Origin: Nocardiopsis sp. N85
Lineage (GTDB): Bacteria > Actinomycetota > Actinomycetes > Streptosporangiales > Streptosporangiaceae
Direction of reading: 5' to 3'
Length of the DNA: 64,000 bases
Assembly (NCBI RefSeq): GCF_028882275.1
Contig: NZ_JARBUT010000013.1
Span: forward strand, 119,330 to 183,329
Part shown: positions 18,947 to 28,100 of the stretch, piece after piece
Position numbering within the stretch: position 1 is the stretch's first letter
Layout of the letters: every line of letters starts with the position of its first letter
Made by a program: the position numbers and the translations under genes
Notes under the pieces: generated by a model
What the model saw: the letters and a program-made list of their open reading frames with translations, nothing else
Told to the model about the DNA's origin: nothing
Databases searched by the model: none

Positions 18947-20001
18947 GCAACCGTCTTCCCACCCTGGCCATCGTCGGCGCGACCGGCGCCGTCGGCACCG
19001 TGATGCTGGACATCCTCACCCAGCGGGAGAACGTGTGGGGCGAGATCCGCCTCATCGCCTCCCCGCGCAGCGCCGGCAAGGTGCTCCGGGTACGCGGCGA
19101 GGACGTCGTGGTGCAGGCCCTGGCCCCCGAGGTGTTCGACGGCGTCGACGTCGCCATGTTCGACGTCCCCGACGAGGTGTCCAAGGAGTGGGCGCCGATC
19201 GCCGCCGCGCGCGGTGCGGTCGCCGTCGACAACTCCGGTGCGTTCCGCATGGACGCCGACGTTCCGCTCGTGGTGCCCGAGGTCAACGCGGAGCAGGTCC
19301 GCAACCGGCCGCGCGGCATCATCAGCAACCCCAACTGCACCACCCTGTCGATGATCGTCGCCATCGGCGCCCTGCACCGCACCTTCGGTGTCACCGACCT
19401 GGTGGTCTCCTCCTACCAGGCCGCCTCCGGCGCGGGCCAGGAGGGCATCGACACCCTCCGCGACCAGATGGCCAAGGCGGGCGCCGACCGCACCCTCGGC
19501 GAGAAGGCCGGCGACGTCCGCGCCGCCGCGGGCGAGCTCGGCCCCTTCCCGGCGCCGCTGGCCTACAACGTCGTGCCGTGGGCGGGTTCGCTCAAGGACG
19601 AGGGCTGGTCCTCGGAGGAGCTGAAGGTCCGCAACGAGTCCCGCAAGATCCTGGGCCTGCCCGACCTGCGCGTCTCGGCCACCTGTGTCCGCGTCCCGGT
19701 CATCACCACCCACTCGCTGACCGTGCACGCGACCTTCGCCGAGGAGGTGACCGCCGACGCCGCCCGCGAGCTGCTGGGCAAGGCCGAGGGCGTGACCGTC
19801 CTGGACGACCCGGCCAAGGGCGAGTTCCCGACCCCGGCCGACGTGGTGGGCACCGACCCCACCTGGGTGGGGCGCATCCGGCAGTCGTTGGACGACCCGA
19901 AGTCGCTGGACCTGTTCCTGTGCGGCGACAACCTGCGCAAGGGCGCCGCGCTCAACACCGCGCAGATCGCCGAGGTCGTCGCGAAGGAGTTCACCTCCTA
20001 G
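18943..20001 (+). CDS. asd: Aspartate-semialdehyde dehydrogenase
   Basis: 352 residues. The Rossmann NADP-binding N-terminus is [18 protein letters not shown]. The catalytic Cys is in [10 protein letters not shown] (~130), and the substrate block contains a His near RVPVITTHS. It reduces aspartyl phosphate to the semialdehyde, the branch point to lysine/DAP, threonine and methionine. ATG overlaps the ask stop as ATGA, giving translational coupling. The TAG stop lies at the left edge of a short inverted-repeat element. Confidence 0.97.
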   Translation: MSNRLPTLAIVGATGAVGTVMLDILTQRENVWGEIRLIASPRSAGKVLRVRGEDVVVQALAPEVFDGVDVAMFDVPDEVSKEWAPIAAARGAVAVDNSGAFRMDADVPLVVPEVNAEQVRNRPRGIISNPNCTTLSMIVAIGALHRTFGVTDLVVSSYQAASGAGQEGIDTLRDQMAKAGADRTLGEKAGDVRAAAGELGPFPAPLAYNVVPWAGSLKDEGWSSEELKVRNESRKILGLPDLRVSATCVRVPVITTHSLTVHATFAEEVTADAARELLGKAEGVTVLDDPAKGEFPTPADVVGTDPTWVGRIRQSLDDPKSLDLFLCGDNLRKGAALNTAQIAEVVAKEFTS

Positions 20002-20027
20002 GGCGTGTGTCCGTGGAACACGCCTTA
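20000..20027. repeat. Minimal MITE-like inverted repeat at the asd stop codon
   Basis: AGGGCGTGT (20000-20008) and ACACGCCTT (20018-20026) are near-perfect inverted ends around a 9-bp core containing CCGTGG. The same ends flank the 84-bp element at 33383-33466. The asd stop codon TAG shares its last two bases with the element. It can also fold as a transcript-end hairpin for ask-asd. Confidence 0.55.
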
Positions 20028-20094
20028 GCGCTCGGTGGTTCTCCGTCCCTCGGGGGTGGTCGCTTCGGCGGCCGCCCCCGTCGGCGTGTACGGG

Positions 20095-20835
20095 TCAGGC
20101 GCGCCCTCGCGGCCGGGGCCGGGCGAGTGTCAGTTTGTAGAGGAGTCGACACTGGTCGGCGGAGCCGATGAGATCGGAGGTCTCCACCGGGCGGTCGCCG
20201 CTGAAGTGGGTGCGTTCGACCACCAGGACGGGGATGCCGGGGGCGGAGTCGAGCAGTGCCGCCTCGGAGTCGCGCAGCACCCGCACCCCCACCTCCTCCA
20301 CGACCCGGTCCACCGGGTACCCGGCGGAGGCCAGGCGTTCGAGCAGGCCCACCTCGGGAGCGGAGTCGAAGGGGGTGCGCAGGGTTCCGACGGTGAGGGA
20401 CGCGGGTTCCCAGGAACGGTGCAGGGTGAGGGGCCGGCCTTCGGCCAGTCCGCGCGAGGTGGTCCGGTACACGGGTTCGCCCTCGCGCATGCGCAGCCGC
20501 TCGTTGATCGGATGCTCACCGATCTCCTGCTCGGTGCCGAAGGGCTCCCGGGAGAGTCGGCCCAGGCCGGAACCGGAGGTGGCGTCGGTGCGGCAGAGGC
20601 GGAAGACGTCGGGCACGTCGCGCACGTAGTAACCGGAACCGGGTCGGGCCTCCACCAGGCCCTCGGTGACCAACAGGCGCAGCGCGGTGCGGGAGATCTG
20701 TTCGCTCACCCGATACGTCCGGGCCAGGCGGGTGCGCGAGGGCAGACGGGTGCCCGGGGGCATCTCGCCGCGCAGGATCGGGGTACGGAGCTGATCGGCC
20801 AACCACAGGTAGCGGGGTTTCCTGGTCACGGTCAC
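20095..20835 (-). CDS. GntR family regulator with UTRA ligand domain
   Basis: 246 residues from GTG 20835 (a second GTG is two codons later). The N-terminal GntR winged helix is RYLWLADQLRTPILRGEMPP, then RLARTYRVSEQISRTALRLL. The C-terminal chorismate-lyase-like UTRA domain (~85-235) contains PVYRTTSRGLAEGRPL. HutC/UTRA regulators bind small metabolites. The upstream open frame is Ser/Pro-rich and lacks family similarity. No target gene is obvious; the divergent neighbour is a membrane protein. Confidence 0.88.
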   Translation of the reverse strand: MTVTRKPRYLWLADQLRTPILRGEMPPGTRLPSRTRLARTYRVSEQISRTALRLLVTEGLVEARPGSGYYVRDVPDVFRLCRTDATSGSGLGRLSREPFGTEQEIGEHPINERLRMREGEPVYRTTSRGLAEGRPLTLHRSWEPASLTVGTLRTPFDSAPEVGLLERLASAGYPVDRVVEEVGVRVLRDSEAALLDSAPGIPVLVVERTHFSGDRPVETSDLIGSADQCRLLYKLTLARPRPRGRA

Positions 20836-21067
20836 GCGACTTCGACGCCTCCCGGCTCGGCTCTGCGCGTCCGGGGAGGAGGACGGAGCGGGGTCGCTTC
20901 GAGGGGAGGAGAGCCCATGTCTCTCAGTAAAGCAGTGGAAAGCGCTGGTGGGGGGCGGTACCGATGAGTAGCCCATCGATCCGGCGTCGAGGAAACGCCC
21001 GAAAACCGTGAAATGGGGGTGAGTGTGCCCTCCTGGTGATTACTCTTGGTATCGATATGATCACTTC

Positions 21068-21709
21068 ATGCTTGGGGGAGTCATGATCGAACACCTCACG
21101 GACCGCATCGCCCTCGCGAACACGACGGACCCGGTCGGCACGGCCGTCGCCTGGATGACCGGTATCACGGGCATCGCCATCGTCGCCATCGGTCTGGCGC
21201 TCCTCATCCTGCTCATCGCCGCCGTCATCTCGGCGGTGATCGACGACAACACGACCGCCGGCGGGAAGCTCCTGTGGGTGATCTTCATCCTCTGGTTCCC
21301 GTTCTTCGGGGCGATCGCCTGGTTCGTGGTCGGCAAGAAGGGCTACCTGAACCGCATCCTGGGCGTGGACAAGGGCAAGGTCCGGCACACCAGCCCGCCC
21401 AGCGTCGGTTCGCACAGCGACATCCGTGTCACCGACCGGTCCGGTGCGGGTTCGCAGGGCGACTTCCACGACACCGACCGGTCCGATATGGGTTCGCACG
21501 GCGAGTACTACGACACCGACCGGTCCGGTGCGGGTTCGCACGGCGAGTACCACGACACCGACCGGTCCGGTGCGGGTTCGCACGGCGAGTACCACGACAC
21601 CGACCGGTCCGATATGGGTTCGCACGGCGACATCCGCGGCACCGGGCCGATCCCGCAGCCGGGAACGGAGCGGTACACGGCCGCTCCGCAGCAGACCGGG
21701 CGGTACTGA
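21068..21709 (+). CDS. PLDc_N-type membrane protein with a 14-residue C-terminal repeat
   Basis: 213 residues. Two transmembrane helices (GITGIAIVAIGLALLILL; LLWVIFILWFPFFGAIAWF) are followed by VVGKKGYLNRIL, the pattern of the phospholipase-D-nuclease N-terminal (PLDc_N) membrane hairpin found alone in many actinobacterial proteins. The cytoplasmic tail is five 14-residue units of the type DRSGAGSHGEYHDT in the order A-B-A-A-B, then GTERYTAAPQQTGRY. ATG 21068 is placed 7 nt after a TATGAT -10-like hexamer, suggesting a leaderless start; ATG 21083 is an alternative. Function unknown. Confidence 0.75.
   Translation: MLGGVMIEHLTDRIALANTTDPVGTAVAWMTGITGIAIVAIGLALLILLIAAVISAVIDDNTTAGGKLLWVIFILWFPFFGAIAWFVVGKKGYLNRILGVDKGKVRHTSPPSVGSHSDIRVTDRSGAGSQGDFHDTDRSDMGSHGEYYDTDRSGAGSHGEYHDTDRSGAGSHGEYHDTDRSDMGSHGDIRGTGPIPQPGTERYTAAPQQTGRY
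21434..21643 (+). repeat. 42-bp coding minisatellite, five copies
   Basis: Five head-to-tail 42-bp units at 21434, 21476, 21518, 21560 and 21602. Units 3 and 4 are identical, and units 2 and 5 share the GATATG variant. The unit length is a multiple of three, so copy-number change would keep the reading frame. Confidence 0.9.
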
Positions 21710-22097
21710 CCGGCCCTCTCGACCCTTCTGCTCCCCGCCGCGTGCGAGCGGCGCCCCGGTCCGCGCCGGGCCCCGGCCACCACCGGGAACATCGCGACCG
21801 ACACGGCCGCCGAACCGCGTGCGCCGGGGGCGCCCGCCGCACACGGTCGGGACCGCGCCCGAGGGAAGGACCGTGCCGCCGAGGGCAGCGCCGTCGCCGC
21901 GGGGATACGTCCGCGGACCGGGTCGCGCGGGTCACCGGGCGTGATCCCGGTCCCGGGAGTGGCACCGGGGAAGCGGCTCCGACCACCGGCGAACCGCCCG
22001 GGGACGCCCGCCGGGCGGAGCGAAGGCCCCACGGCCCCGGTCGAGGGGCCCTGGGGCGCGTTCCCCGGGCACCCACCCGGCCGCGCGCCGCCCCGCC
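21710..22097. other. Intergenic, no gene seen
   Basis: 388 bp between convergent genes. Open frames here are Arg/Pro/Gly-rich shadows with no family similarity. No strong hairpin or repeat was identified. Confidence 0.5.
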
Positions 22098-22883
22098 CTA
22101 GACCGACTCGAAGTCGGCGAAGTCGAAGCCCGGCGACACGAAGCAGCCCACCAGGACCTCTTCGGCGGCCGCCGGGCGGGCCGACTGCCAGGTCTCCGCG
22201 GGCACCAGGACCTGGAGCGACTCTCCCGCCGCGAGGTCCGGGCCCAGGATCCGGCCGCCGGAGGGCACCGGGGCGGGACCCGTCCCGCCGAAGTCCAGCC
22301 GCAGCGGGCCGCCCCGCTGGAAGACCCACATCTCGTCGGAGCGCACCCGGTGCCACCGCGACTTCTCGCCCGGACACAGCAGGAAGTGGATCCCGGTGGC
22401 ACTCGGGCGATGGCCCGGATACCCCTCGGGCCGGATCCGCACCCCCGACTCCCAGGTCCGCCGGTACCAGCCGCCCTCGGGGTGCGGCAGCAGGTCCAGC
22501 GACTCGGCGGTGGACGGCCGGTCCTCGACCGCCGTGAACCGACCGTCCGGAGCGCGACGCAGGTGGCGGACCTCCGTCACCGCCTCCCGGGGGACGGCGC
22601 CGTAGACGTGCGGGAAGAGCGCGCCCCCGTCCGTCCCGGGCGGCGGTGCGGGATCGGCGGCCTCCCAACGGGTCTCCACGCCCAGGGAGTCCAGGATCCC
22701 GGTGTCCACGACCAGGGCGACCAAGGGCTCGGACACGTTCGTGTACAGGGCGTTGGCGACCGCGAGCAGGGTCTTGTCGTCGGGTGACGCGTGCACGAAC
22801 CCCTGGGCGGCGAGCGAGTCGGCCTCGACGTCGCCGCCGGCCTTCCAGCGCTCCAGCTCGGTCATGTGCAGGATGTGGGCCAT
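22098..22883 (-). CDS. DUF952-cupin (DUF985) fusion protein
   Basis: 261 residues in two parts. Residues ~1-105 match the DUF952 fold (MAHILHMTELERWKAGGDV, AAQGFVHASPDD, LFPHVYGAVPREAV). Residues ~125-261 match the DUF985 cupin (LDLLPHPEGGWYRRTW, GIHFLLCPGEKSRWHRV, LVGCFVSPGFDFADFE). DUF985 cupins bind small ligands or act as sugar or ureidoglycolate-like isomerases; the role here is unknown. Start ATG 22883 lies 17 bp after the stop of the upstream gene, so the two are an operon. Confidence 0.85.
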   Translation of the reverse strand: MAHILHMTELERWKAGGDVEADSLAAQGFVHASPDDKTLLAVANALYTNVSEPLVALVVDTGILDSLGVETRWEAADPAPPPGTDGGALFPHVYGAVPREAVTEVRHLRRAPDGRFTAVEDRPSTAESLDLLPHPEGGWYRRTWESGVRIRPEGYPGHRPSATGIHFLLCPGEKSRWHRVRSDEMWVFQRGGPLRLDFGGTGPAPVPSGGRILGPDLAAGESLQVLVPAETWQSARPAAAEEVLVGCFVSPGFDFADFESV

Positions 22884-22900
22884 GCCGCCGACCGTACCGC

Positions 22901-23980
22901 TCAGGGGTTGCCGATGACACCCAGACCGTGGTGGTACAGGTGGTACTCCGGTCGGCCGTCCCCGCCCTGGACGCGATCGGCCCAGTCGGTCAGCGAGAGG
23001 TCCGAGGGGAAGGGGATGCCCAGGTCCTCGGCCATCTCCATCACCATCATGGCCAACCGGGTCCCGTTGACCTCGTCGTAGGGGGTCGGCTCGGTGTGGA
23101 AGGCGATCTCGTACTCCAGGTCCTCGGGGGCGGTGGCCCTGATCCAGCCCCGCTCCTCCGGCTCCAGGTCCTCCAGGTCCACCTCACCCTCGCCCGCCGC
23201 CGCGTACAGTGCCAGGCGCATGGTCTCGCCGATGTCGAAACCGAAGACCCAGGGGCCGCCGGCGCCGGGGACGCGCCCGTGGAGACCGAAGGAGCGTTCC
23301 AGCCCCAGCGCGGTCATCTCGGCGGCCATCGTCCCCAGGGAGGCGGACAGCAGGCGGGCGTACTCCTTCCAGTCCTCGTGCCGGTTCACCCCGGGCATGG
23401 TCATGCCGCTCAGGTCTCCGAAGGGAAGGGGTTCCAGCGCGATGGCGAGGAACCCGCTCATCCGTCCGTCGCAGTTCTCGTAGCTGCGCCGGTACCAGGA
23501 CTCCAGCGGCCCCGAGGGGAGCAGGGTCAGGACCGGTCCGGTGAGGGCGGCGCGCAGTTCCAGGGACAGCTCCCCGTCCCGCCAGCGCGCGAACGGGGCG
23601 CCCCATGAGGGGGAGCCCGAGAAGTGGGACGCCAGGGTGTCGTAGGCGCCCATGACCCCGGGGTGACCATAGCCCTCGCGCAGCTCCCCGAAGGCCCTGC
23701 GGAAGGCCTCGACGTGCTCCCGGGTGCCGCCCTCGACCACCTCCAACGGCTGATGGAGGCCCAGGACCTCCTCCCCGTCGGTGTAGTCGACGTTGTACGA
23801 CTCCACCCGGGTCAGGCGGGCGTCACCGGCGGGATGCCCGGTGCTCAGGGACACCCCGCGCTCGGTGGCGACCCACTCCCAGCCCAGGCCGGCGGTCCCG
23901 GTGCGGACCTCCTCCTCGGACCAGGAAACGGGGCGCAGGCTCAGGAGCCGTTCGGCGACCGGTAGTGCTCTCTGTTCCAC
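22901..23980 (-). CDS. Hypothetical protein, possible DUF6301-like
   Basis: 359 residues from GTG 23980 (GAGGG five bases upstream). The sequence is soluble, acidic and Trp-rich, with LLSLRPVSWSEEEV, LGWEWVATERGVSLSTG and SWYRRSYENCDGRMSGF. No catalytic motif or membrane segment is visible. The W-x-W and TP-x-D-EVNG features recall small actinobacterial proteins of the DUF6301 sort seen near immunity loci, but I do not recognise it securely. It is the first gene of a two-gene unit with the DUF952-cupin gene. Confidence 0.6.
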   Translation of the reverse strand: MEQRALPVAERLLSLRPVSWSEEEVRTGTAGLGWEWVATERGVSLSTGHPAGDARLTRVESYNVDYTDGEEVLGLHQPLEVVEGGTREHVEAFRRAFGELREGYGHPGVMGAYDTLASHFSGSPSWGAPFARWRDGELSLELRAALTGPVLTLLPSGPLESWYRRSYENCDGRMSGFLAIALEPLPFGDLSGMTMPGVNRHEDWKEYARLLSASLGTMAAEMTALGLERSFGLHGRVPGAGGPWVFGFDIGETMRLALYAAAGEGEVDLEDLEPEERGWIRATAPEDLEYEIAFHTEPTPYDEVNGTRLAMMVMEMAEDLGIPFPSDLSLTDWADRVQGGDGRPEYHLYHHGLGVIGNP

Positions 23981-24104
23981 GGTGTCCCTCTGTTCCTTCT
24001 CCCATACGGTCGGGGACGATCCTGGCAGAGGCACGTGACGGTCCGCCGGCCGCCCCCTCGCCCCCCCGTGTGGGGCATCTCGTCCACGGGGGCCGTGGAC
24101 GGCG

Positions 24105-24138
24105 CGAACGCCCCGGCCGAACCCGGCCGGGGCGTTCG
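24105..24138 (-). terminator. Terminator of the pdh operon
   Basis: CGAACGCCCCGGCCG (24105-24119) and CGGCCGGGGCGTTCG (24124-24138) form a perfect 15-bp stem with loop AACC, 18 bp beyond the pdhC stop. No U-tract follows. Confidence 0.75.
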
Positions 24139-24155
24139 CGAAGACGTGCGGATCC

Positions 24156-25466
24156 CTACAGGATGATCCGCATCGGCTCCTCCAGGATCTCCGCGAGGTC
24201 CTTGAGGAACGCCGCGCCCACGGCGCCGTCCACCGCGCGGTGGTCCACCGACAGCTCCAGGGAGATCCGGTTGCGCACGGCGATCTCGCCGTCCACCACC
24301 ACGGCCTCCTGGCGCATCGCGCCGACCGCCAGGATCGCCGCCTCCGGCGGGTTGATCACGGCGGAGAAGCTGTCCACGCCGAACATGCCCAGGTTGGACA
24401 CGCTGAACGTGCCGCCGCTCATCTCCTGCGGCTTGAGCTTGCCGTCCCTGGCCTTGCCCGCCAGCTCGCGGGTACGGCCGGAGATCTCCGACAGCGTGGC
24501 CTTGTCGGTGTCGTGCAGGACCGGCACCACCAACCCGGAGTCGACCGCGACGGCCACGCCGACGTTGATCCGCCCGTGCTGGAGCAGCTTCCCGTCCACC
24601 CACGAGGAGTTGACGGCCGGGTGCAGCTTCAACGCCGTGGCACTGGCCTTGACGATGAGGTCGTTGAAGCTGATCTTCGCCCCGGTGCTCGCCAGCTGCT
24701 CGTTGATCTGCGAGCGGAAGGCCTTGAGAGCCTCGGCGTCGATCGTCCGGCGCAGGTAGAAGTGCGGCACCTGCTGCTTGCTCTCGGTCAGTCGGCGCGC
24801 GATCACCTTGCGCACGTTGCCGATCTGGACCTCTTCGGAGTCGCGGCCGTCGTCGAAGGCGGGGGCCTGCGACGCCGGGGCGGCGGGTGCGGCCGGGGCC
24901 GCCTTCTCCTTCGCGGCCGGGGCGGGCGCCTCGGCGGTGCCCTCCTTGGCCGCGGCCTCGATGTCGGCGCGCACGATCCGGCCCCGGGGACCCGAGCCCT
25001 TGATCTTGGTGATGTCCAGGCCGTACTCCTTGGCCAGCCGACGGGCCAGCGGGGAGGTGCGCGGACGTTCACCGCTCTCGGAGCCGGTCTCGGCGGGGGC
25101 GGACGACTCCGCCGGGGCCTCCTCGGCGGGGGCGGTCTCCTCGGCGGGGGCCCCCTCGGCCTCCTCTTCCTCCTCGTCCGCCTCCTCGGCGGCCGGCTCC
25201 CCGCTCCCGGAGCCGTCCGGGACGGCGTCGGGAGAGTCACCGATCACACCGATGACGGTGCCGATCTGTACCGTCTCGCCCTCGGACACCGACTGCGCGA
25301 CGAGGAAACCGTCCTCGTAGGCCTCGTACTCCATGACGGCCTTGTCGGTCTCGATCTCGACCAGGACGTCACCGGACGCGACCTTGTCACCCACCTGTTT
25401 GACCCAGGTGCTGATGACGCCTTCCTCCATGGTGTCGGAGAGGCGCGGCATGTAGATCTCGCTCAT
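24156..25466 (-). CDS. pdhC: Dihydrolipoamide acetyltransferase (E2) of a 2-oxo acid dehydrogenase complex
   Basis: 436 residues. One lipoyl domain (1-78, lipoylated Lys in EIETDKAVMEYEAY) is followed by a long Ala/Pro/Glu linker and a peripheral subunit-binding domain (RTSPLARRLAKEYGLDITKI, ~150-185). The catalytic acetyltransferase domain carries the active-site DHRAVDGAVG (His409, Asp413). E2 transfers the acyl group from E1 to CoA. It is last in the operon after the two E1 subunit genes, starting 15 bp from the pdhB stop. No E3 gene is in the cluster, so a housekeeping lipoamide dehydrogenase must serve. Confidence 0.95.
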   Translation of the reverse strand: MSEIYMPRLSDTMEEGVISTWVKQVGDKVASGDVLVEIETDKAVMEYEAYEDGFLVAQSVSEGETVQIGTVIGVIGDSPDAVPDGSGSGEPAAEEADEEEEEAEGAPAEETAPAEEAPAESSAPAETGSESGERPRTSPLARRLAKEYGLDITKIKGSGPRGRIVRADIEAAAKEGTAEAPAPAAKEKAAPAAPAAPASQAPAFDDGRDSEEVQIGNVRKVIARRLTESKQQVPHFYLRRTIDAEALKAFRSQINEQLASTGAKISFNDLIVKASATALKLHPAVNSSWVDGKLLQHGRINVGVAVAVDSGLVVPVLHDTDKATLSEISGRTRELAGKARDGKLKPQEMSGGTFSVSNLGMFGVDSFSAVINPPEAAILAVGAMRQEAVVVDGEIAVRNRISLELSVDHRAVDGAVGAAFLKDLAEILEEPMRIIL

Positions 25467-25481
25467 GAAATGGAACTCCCT

Positions 25482-26495
25482 CTACCCGACCCGCTTGCCG
25501 ACGGCGCTCAGGGTCTCCTTGATGGCGGTGCTGATCGACTCGATGGACGGCAGGGCCGCGGTCTCCAGCGGCTTGGCGTAGGGCATGGGCACCTCGGCCA
25601 TGGCCACCCGTCGCACGGGGGCGTCCAGGTGATCGAAGGCGCCCTCCTGGATGGACGCGGCGATCTCCGCGCCGATCCCGTACGTCAGCCAGTCGTCCTC
25701 GCAGACGACGGCGGCGCCGGTCTTCTTGACCGAGTCCACGAAGGTCTGGCGGTCGAGAGGGCGGAGGCTGCGCAGGTCGACGACCTCGACGCTGATGTCC
25801 TCCTTGGCGAGCCTCTCGGCCACCTGGGTGGCGACCATGGCCATCCGGGAGTAGCCGATGAGGGTGATGTCGGTGCCCTCACGGGTGACGGCGGCGCGGC
25901 CGATGGTCGCGACGTCGTCGTTCTCGGGCTGCGCGTAGTCCTCGGGGACCTCGCCCTTGGTGTTGTACAGTCCCAGGTTCTCCAGGAACAGCACCGGGTC
26001 GTCGTCGCGGATGGCCGCGCGCAGCATCGACGACGCCTCTGCGGGCGTGCTGGGCGCGAGCACCTTCAGACCCGGGATGAAGGAGTAGAACAGCTCGATG
26101 TTCTGCGAGTGGGTCGCGCCGAGCTGCTGGCCGCCGCCACCGGGGGTGCGGATGACCATGGGCACGCTGGTCTGGCCGCCGAACATGCCGTAGATCTTGG
26201 CGGCGTGATTGATGATCTGGTCGATCGCGATGAGCGAGAAGTTGATCGTCATCAGCTCGACCACCGGGCGCAGGCCCAGCATGGCCGCGCCGATGGCGGC
26301 GCCGACGAATCCCTCCTCGGCGATCGGGGTGTCCTTGACCCGACGGGGGCCGAACTCCTTGAGCAGGCCCTCGGTGATCTTGTAGGAACCCTCGAAGACG
26401 CCGATCTCCTCGCCCATGACGAGGACGTTCTCGTCACGGACCATCTCGGCGTGCAGGGTGTCGCGCAGGGCCTGACGGTAAGTGATCACAGACAT
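25482..26495 (-). CDS. pdhB: 2-oxo acid (pyruvate) dehydrogenase E1 beta subunit
   Basis: 337 residues, usual length. It begins MSVITYRQALRDTLHAEM, with the TPP-contacting Glu in GEEIGVFEGSYKIT. It contains the transketolase-like pyrimidine-binding core and the C-terminal domain (VEVVDLRSLRPLDRQTFVDS). It pairs with the alpha subunit to decarboxylate the 2-oxo acid. Pyruvate is the most likely substrate from overall similarity, but branched-chain 2-oxo acids are possible. It sits 16 bp downstream of pdhA. Confidence 0.93.
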   Translation of the reverse strand: MSVITYRQALRDTLHAEMVRDENVLVMGEEIGVFEGSYKITEGLLKEFGPRRVKDTPIAEEGFVGAAIGAAMLGLRPVVELMTINFSLIAIDQIINHAAKIYGMFGGQTSVPMVIRTPGGGGQQLGATHSQNIELFYSFIPGLKVLAPSTPAEASSMLRAAIRDDDPVLFLENLGLYNTKGEVPEDYAQPENDDVATIGRAAVTREGTDITLIGYSRMAMVATQVAERLAKEDISVEVVDLRSLRPLDRQTFVDSVKKTGAAVVCEDDWLTYGIGAEIAASIQEGAFDHLDAPVRRVAMAEVPMPYAKPLETAALPSIESISTAIKETLSAVGKRVG

Positions 26496-26511
26496 GTGTC
26501 GTCGTCCTTCT

Positions 26512-27618
26512 CTACTCTGCGAACACCGGGTCGGCCGGCATGCGCCGCGACTCGTTGGGGACCGGGGTGGCGTACGTGTAGTCGAAGAGGGTCGACACGT
26601 CCGGCGTCGGGCTGTTCTCCGCGAAGTCGGCGGCCTCGGTGACCTCGGCCTTGACGGAGGCCGCGATCTCCTCGCGCAGTTCGTCCGTGAGGACGCCCGC
26701 CTCGGTCAGCCTGGCCTCGAAGAGCGTGATCGGGTCGTTCTCGTCGGACCGGGCCTGCTCCCGCTGCTCGTCGGTGCGGTACTTGGCGGGGTCGACGACG
26801 GAGTGGCCCTTCTGTCGGTAACTCCATGCTTCCAGCAGGAACGGGGTCTGCTCCTTGCGGGCGCGCTCGACCAGCTCGGCCGCGGTGTCGCGGACCGCGA
26901 GCACGTCACGGCCGTCCACGCGCACGCCCTCGATGCGGAAGGCGGAACCGCGCTTGTACAGCTCGGGCTCGGCGGAGGACATCTCGACGGTGGTGCCCAT
27001 GCCGGTGAAGTTGTTGATCACCACGAACACGATCGGCAGGTTCCATAGCTTGGCGATGTTGAGGGACTCGTGCCAGGCGCCGATGTTGGTGGTGCCGTCC
27101 CCCATCTGGCACATGACGACCTCGTCGCCGCCCCGGTAGGAGATGGCCAGCGCGGCGCCGGTGGCCAGCGGCAGCTGGCCGCCGACGATGCCGTAACCGC
27201 CGAGCATGCGGGTCTTGGTGTCGTACATGTGCATGGACCCGCCCCAGCCCTTGGAGACGCCGTCGGAGCGCCCGTAGAGCTCGGCCATGACCCTCTTGGG
27301 GTCCATGCCCTTCTCGATCGCGTACCCGTGGTCGCGATAGTTCGTGAAGAGGTAGTCGTTCTCGTGCAGGGCGTCGAGCAGGCCGACGACGGTGGCCTCC
27401 TCGCCCAGGTTGAGGTGACAGTAGCCGCCGATGCGCGCCTGGGTGTAGGCCTGGGCGGTGCGCTCCTCGAAGCGGCGGATGAAGAGCATCCGACGGTAGT
27501 AGTCGAGCAGGGCCTCGGGCTTCTCGGCGCCGAGACCGGGGGCGCTCTTGCGGCTCCGGCGCCGGGTTCCTGCGGACCTGACGGCGGCGCCCTTCGGCTT
27601 GGCCGTGGTGTCAGCCAT
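26512..27618 (-). CDS. pdhA: 2-oxo acid (pyruvate) dehydrogenase E1 alpha subunit
   Basis: 368 residues from ATG 27618 (AGAAAGG seven bases upstream). A Lys/Arg-rich N-terminal tail precedes LLDYYRRMLFIRRFEERT and the conserved HLNLGEEATVVGL. The TPP motif is GDGTTNIGAWHESLNIAKLW with downstream VVINN, and the phosphorylation-loop-like stretch is YRQKGHSVVDPAKYR. Heterotetrameric PDH of this type is less usual in actinomycetes, which mostly rely on homodimeric AceE, so this is probably a second, conditionally expressed complex. First gene of pdhA-pdhB-pdhC. Confidence 0.94.
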   Translation of the reverse strand: MADTTAKPKGAAVRSAGTRRRSRKSAPGLGAEKPEALLDYYRRMLFIRRFEERTAQAYTQARIGGYCHLNLGEEATVVGLLDALHENDYLFTNYRDHGYAIEKGMDPKRVMAELYGRSDGVSKGWGGSMHMYDTKTRMLGGYGIVGGQLPLATGAALAISYRGGDEVVMCQMGDGTTNIGAWHESLNIAKLWNLPIVFVVINNFTGMGTTVEMSSAEPELYKRGSAFRIEGVRVDGRDVLAVRDTAAELVERARKEQTPFLLEAWSYRQKGHSVVDPAKYRTDEQREQARSDENDPITLFEARLTEAGVLTDELREEIAASVKAEVTEAADFAENSPTPDVSTLFDYTYATPVPNESRRMPADPVFAE

Positions 27619-27993
27619 GGTGTGCCTTTCTACGTACGAGAGGGCCCGGCAACCCGGCCTGTGGGCCGAGGTGCGAGAGGCCCGCCGGGGTCGCGCTGTC
27701 GGGTGCGGCTCCGGCACGCGTCACCGCCGGGCTCAACGGCGGTGACGCTCCTGTGGCTGTCGGGGTGCGCCCTGGGGAGCGTGGCTCGTCCTCTCCTGGG
27801 CGCGAAAGACTCGCGGGGTCTCGTATGCGGTTGTCACCGGACCCCTTCATCGCATGCTTCCCGGTCTCCACCGCGCTAAGCATGAGGTGGCGAGAGCGCG
27901 CGGCGATGAGTGCGTCGGGTTCGTTCACCGGCCGGATGAACGATTCCGGACACCCGTAAGGGGCCGTGCGGTGTGTGACGTGCGTCGCGCCAC

Positions 27994-28023
27994 ACTCTAC
28001 GGTCTGATCGATGATCGATCAAT
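27994..28023 (-). promoter_or_regulatory. pdh promoter with GntR (FCD) operator
   Basis: On the minus strand, -35 TTGATC (28018-28023) and -10 TAGAGT (27994-27999) lie 18 bp apart. TGATCGAT-G-ATCGATCA (28005-28021) is a perfect 8+8 inverted repeat covering the -35 and spacer. FCD-type GntR repressors commonly bind such TGATCGATCA-like dyads. The regulator gene ends about 80 bp upstream of the site. Between here and the pdhA start there is a ~375-nt leader without a recognised gene. Confidence 0.7.
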
Positions 28024-28100
28024 AAGACTTTACGGCAGATACCCGGACCTTGGCCCGGGAGGGCCGGTCATCGGTGGGAAACGCCCGTGTCGGGCCCGGG

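Noticed and set aside
24240..26642. 800-codon plus-strand frame across the pdh operon
   Set aside because: Spans two well-defined genes on the opposite strand and has no motifs.
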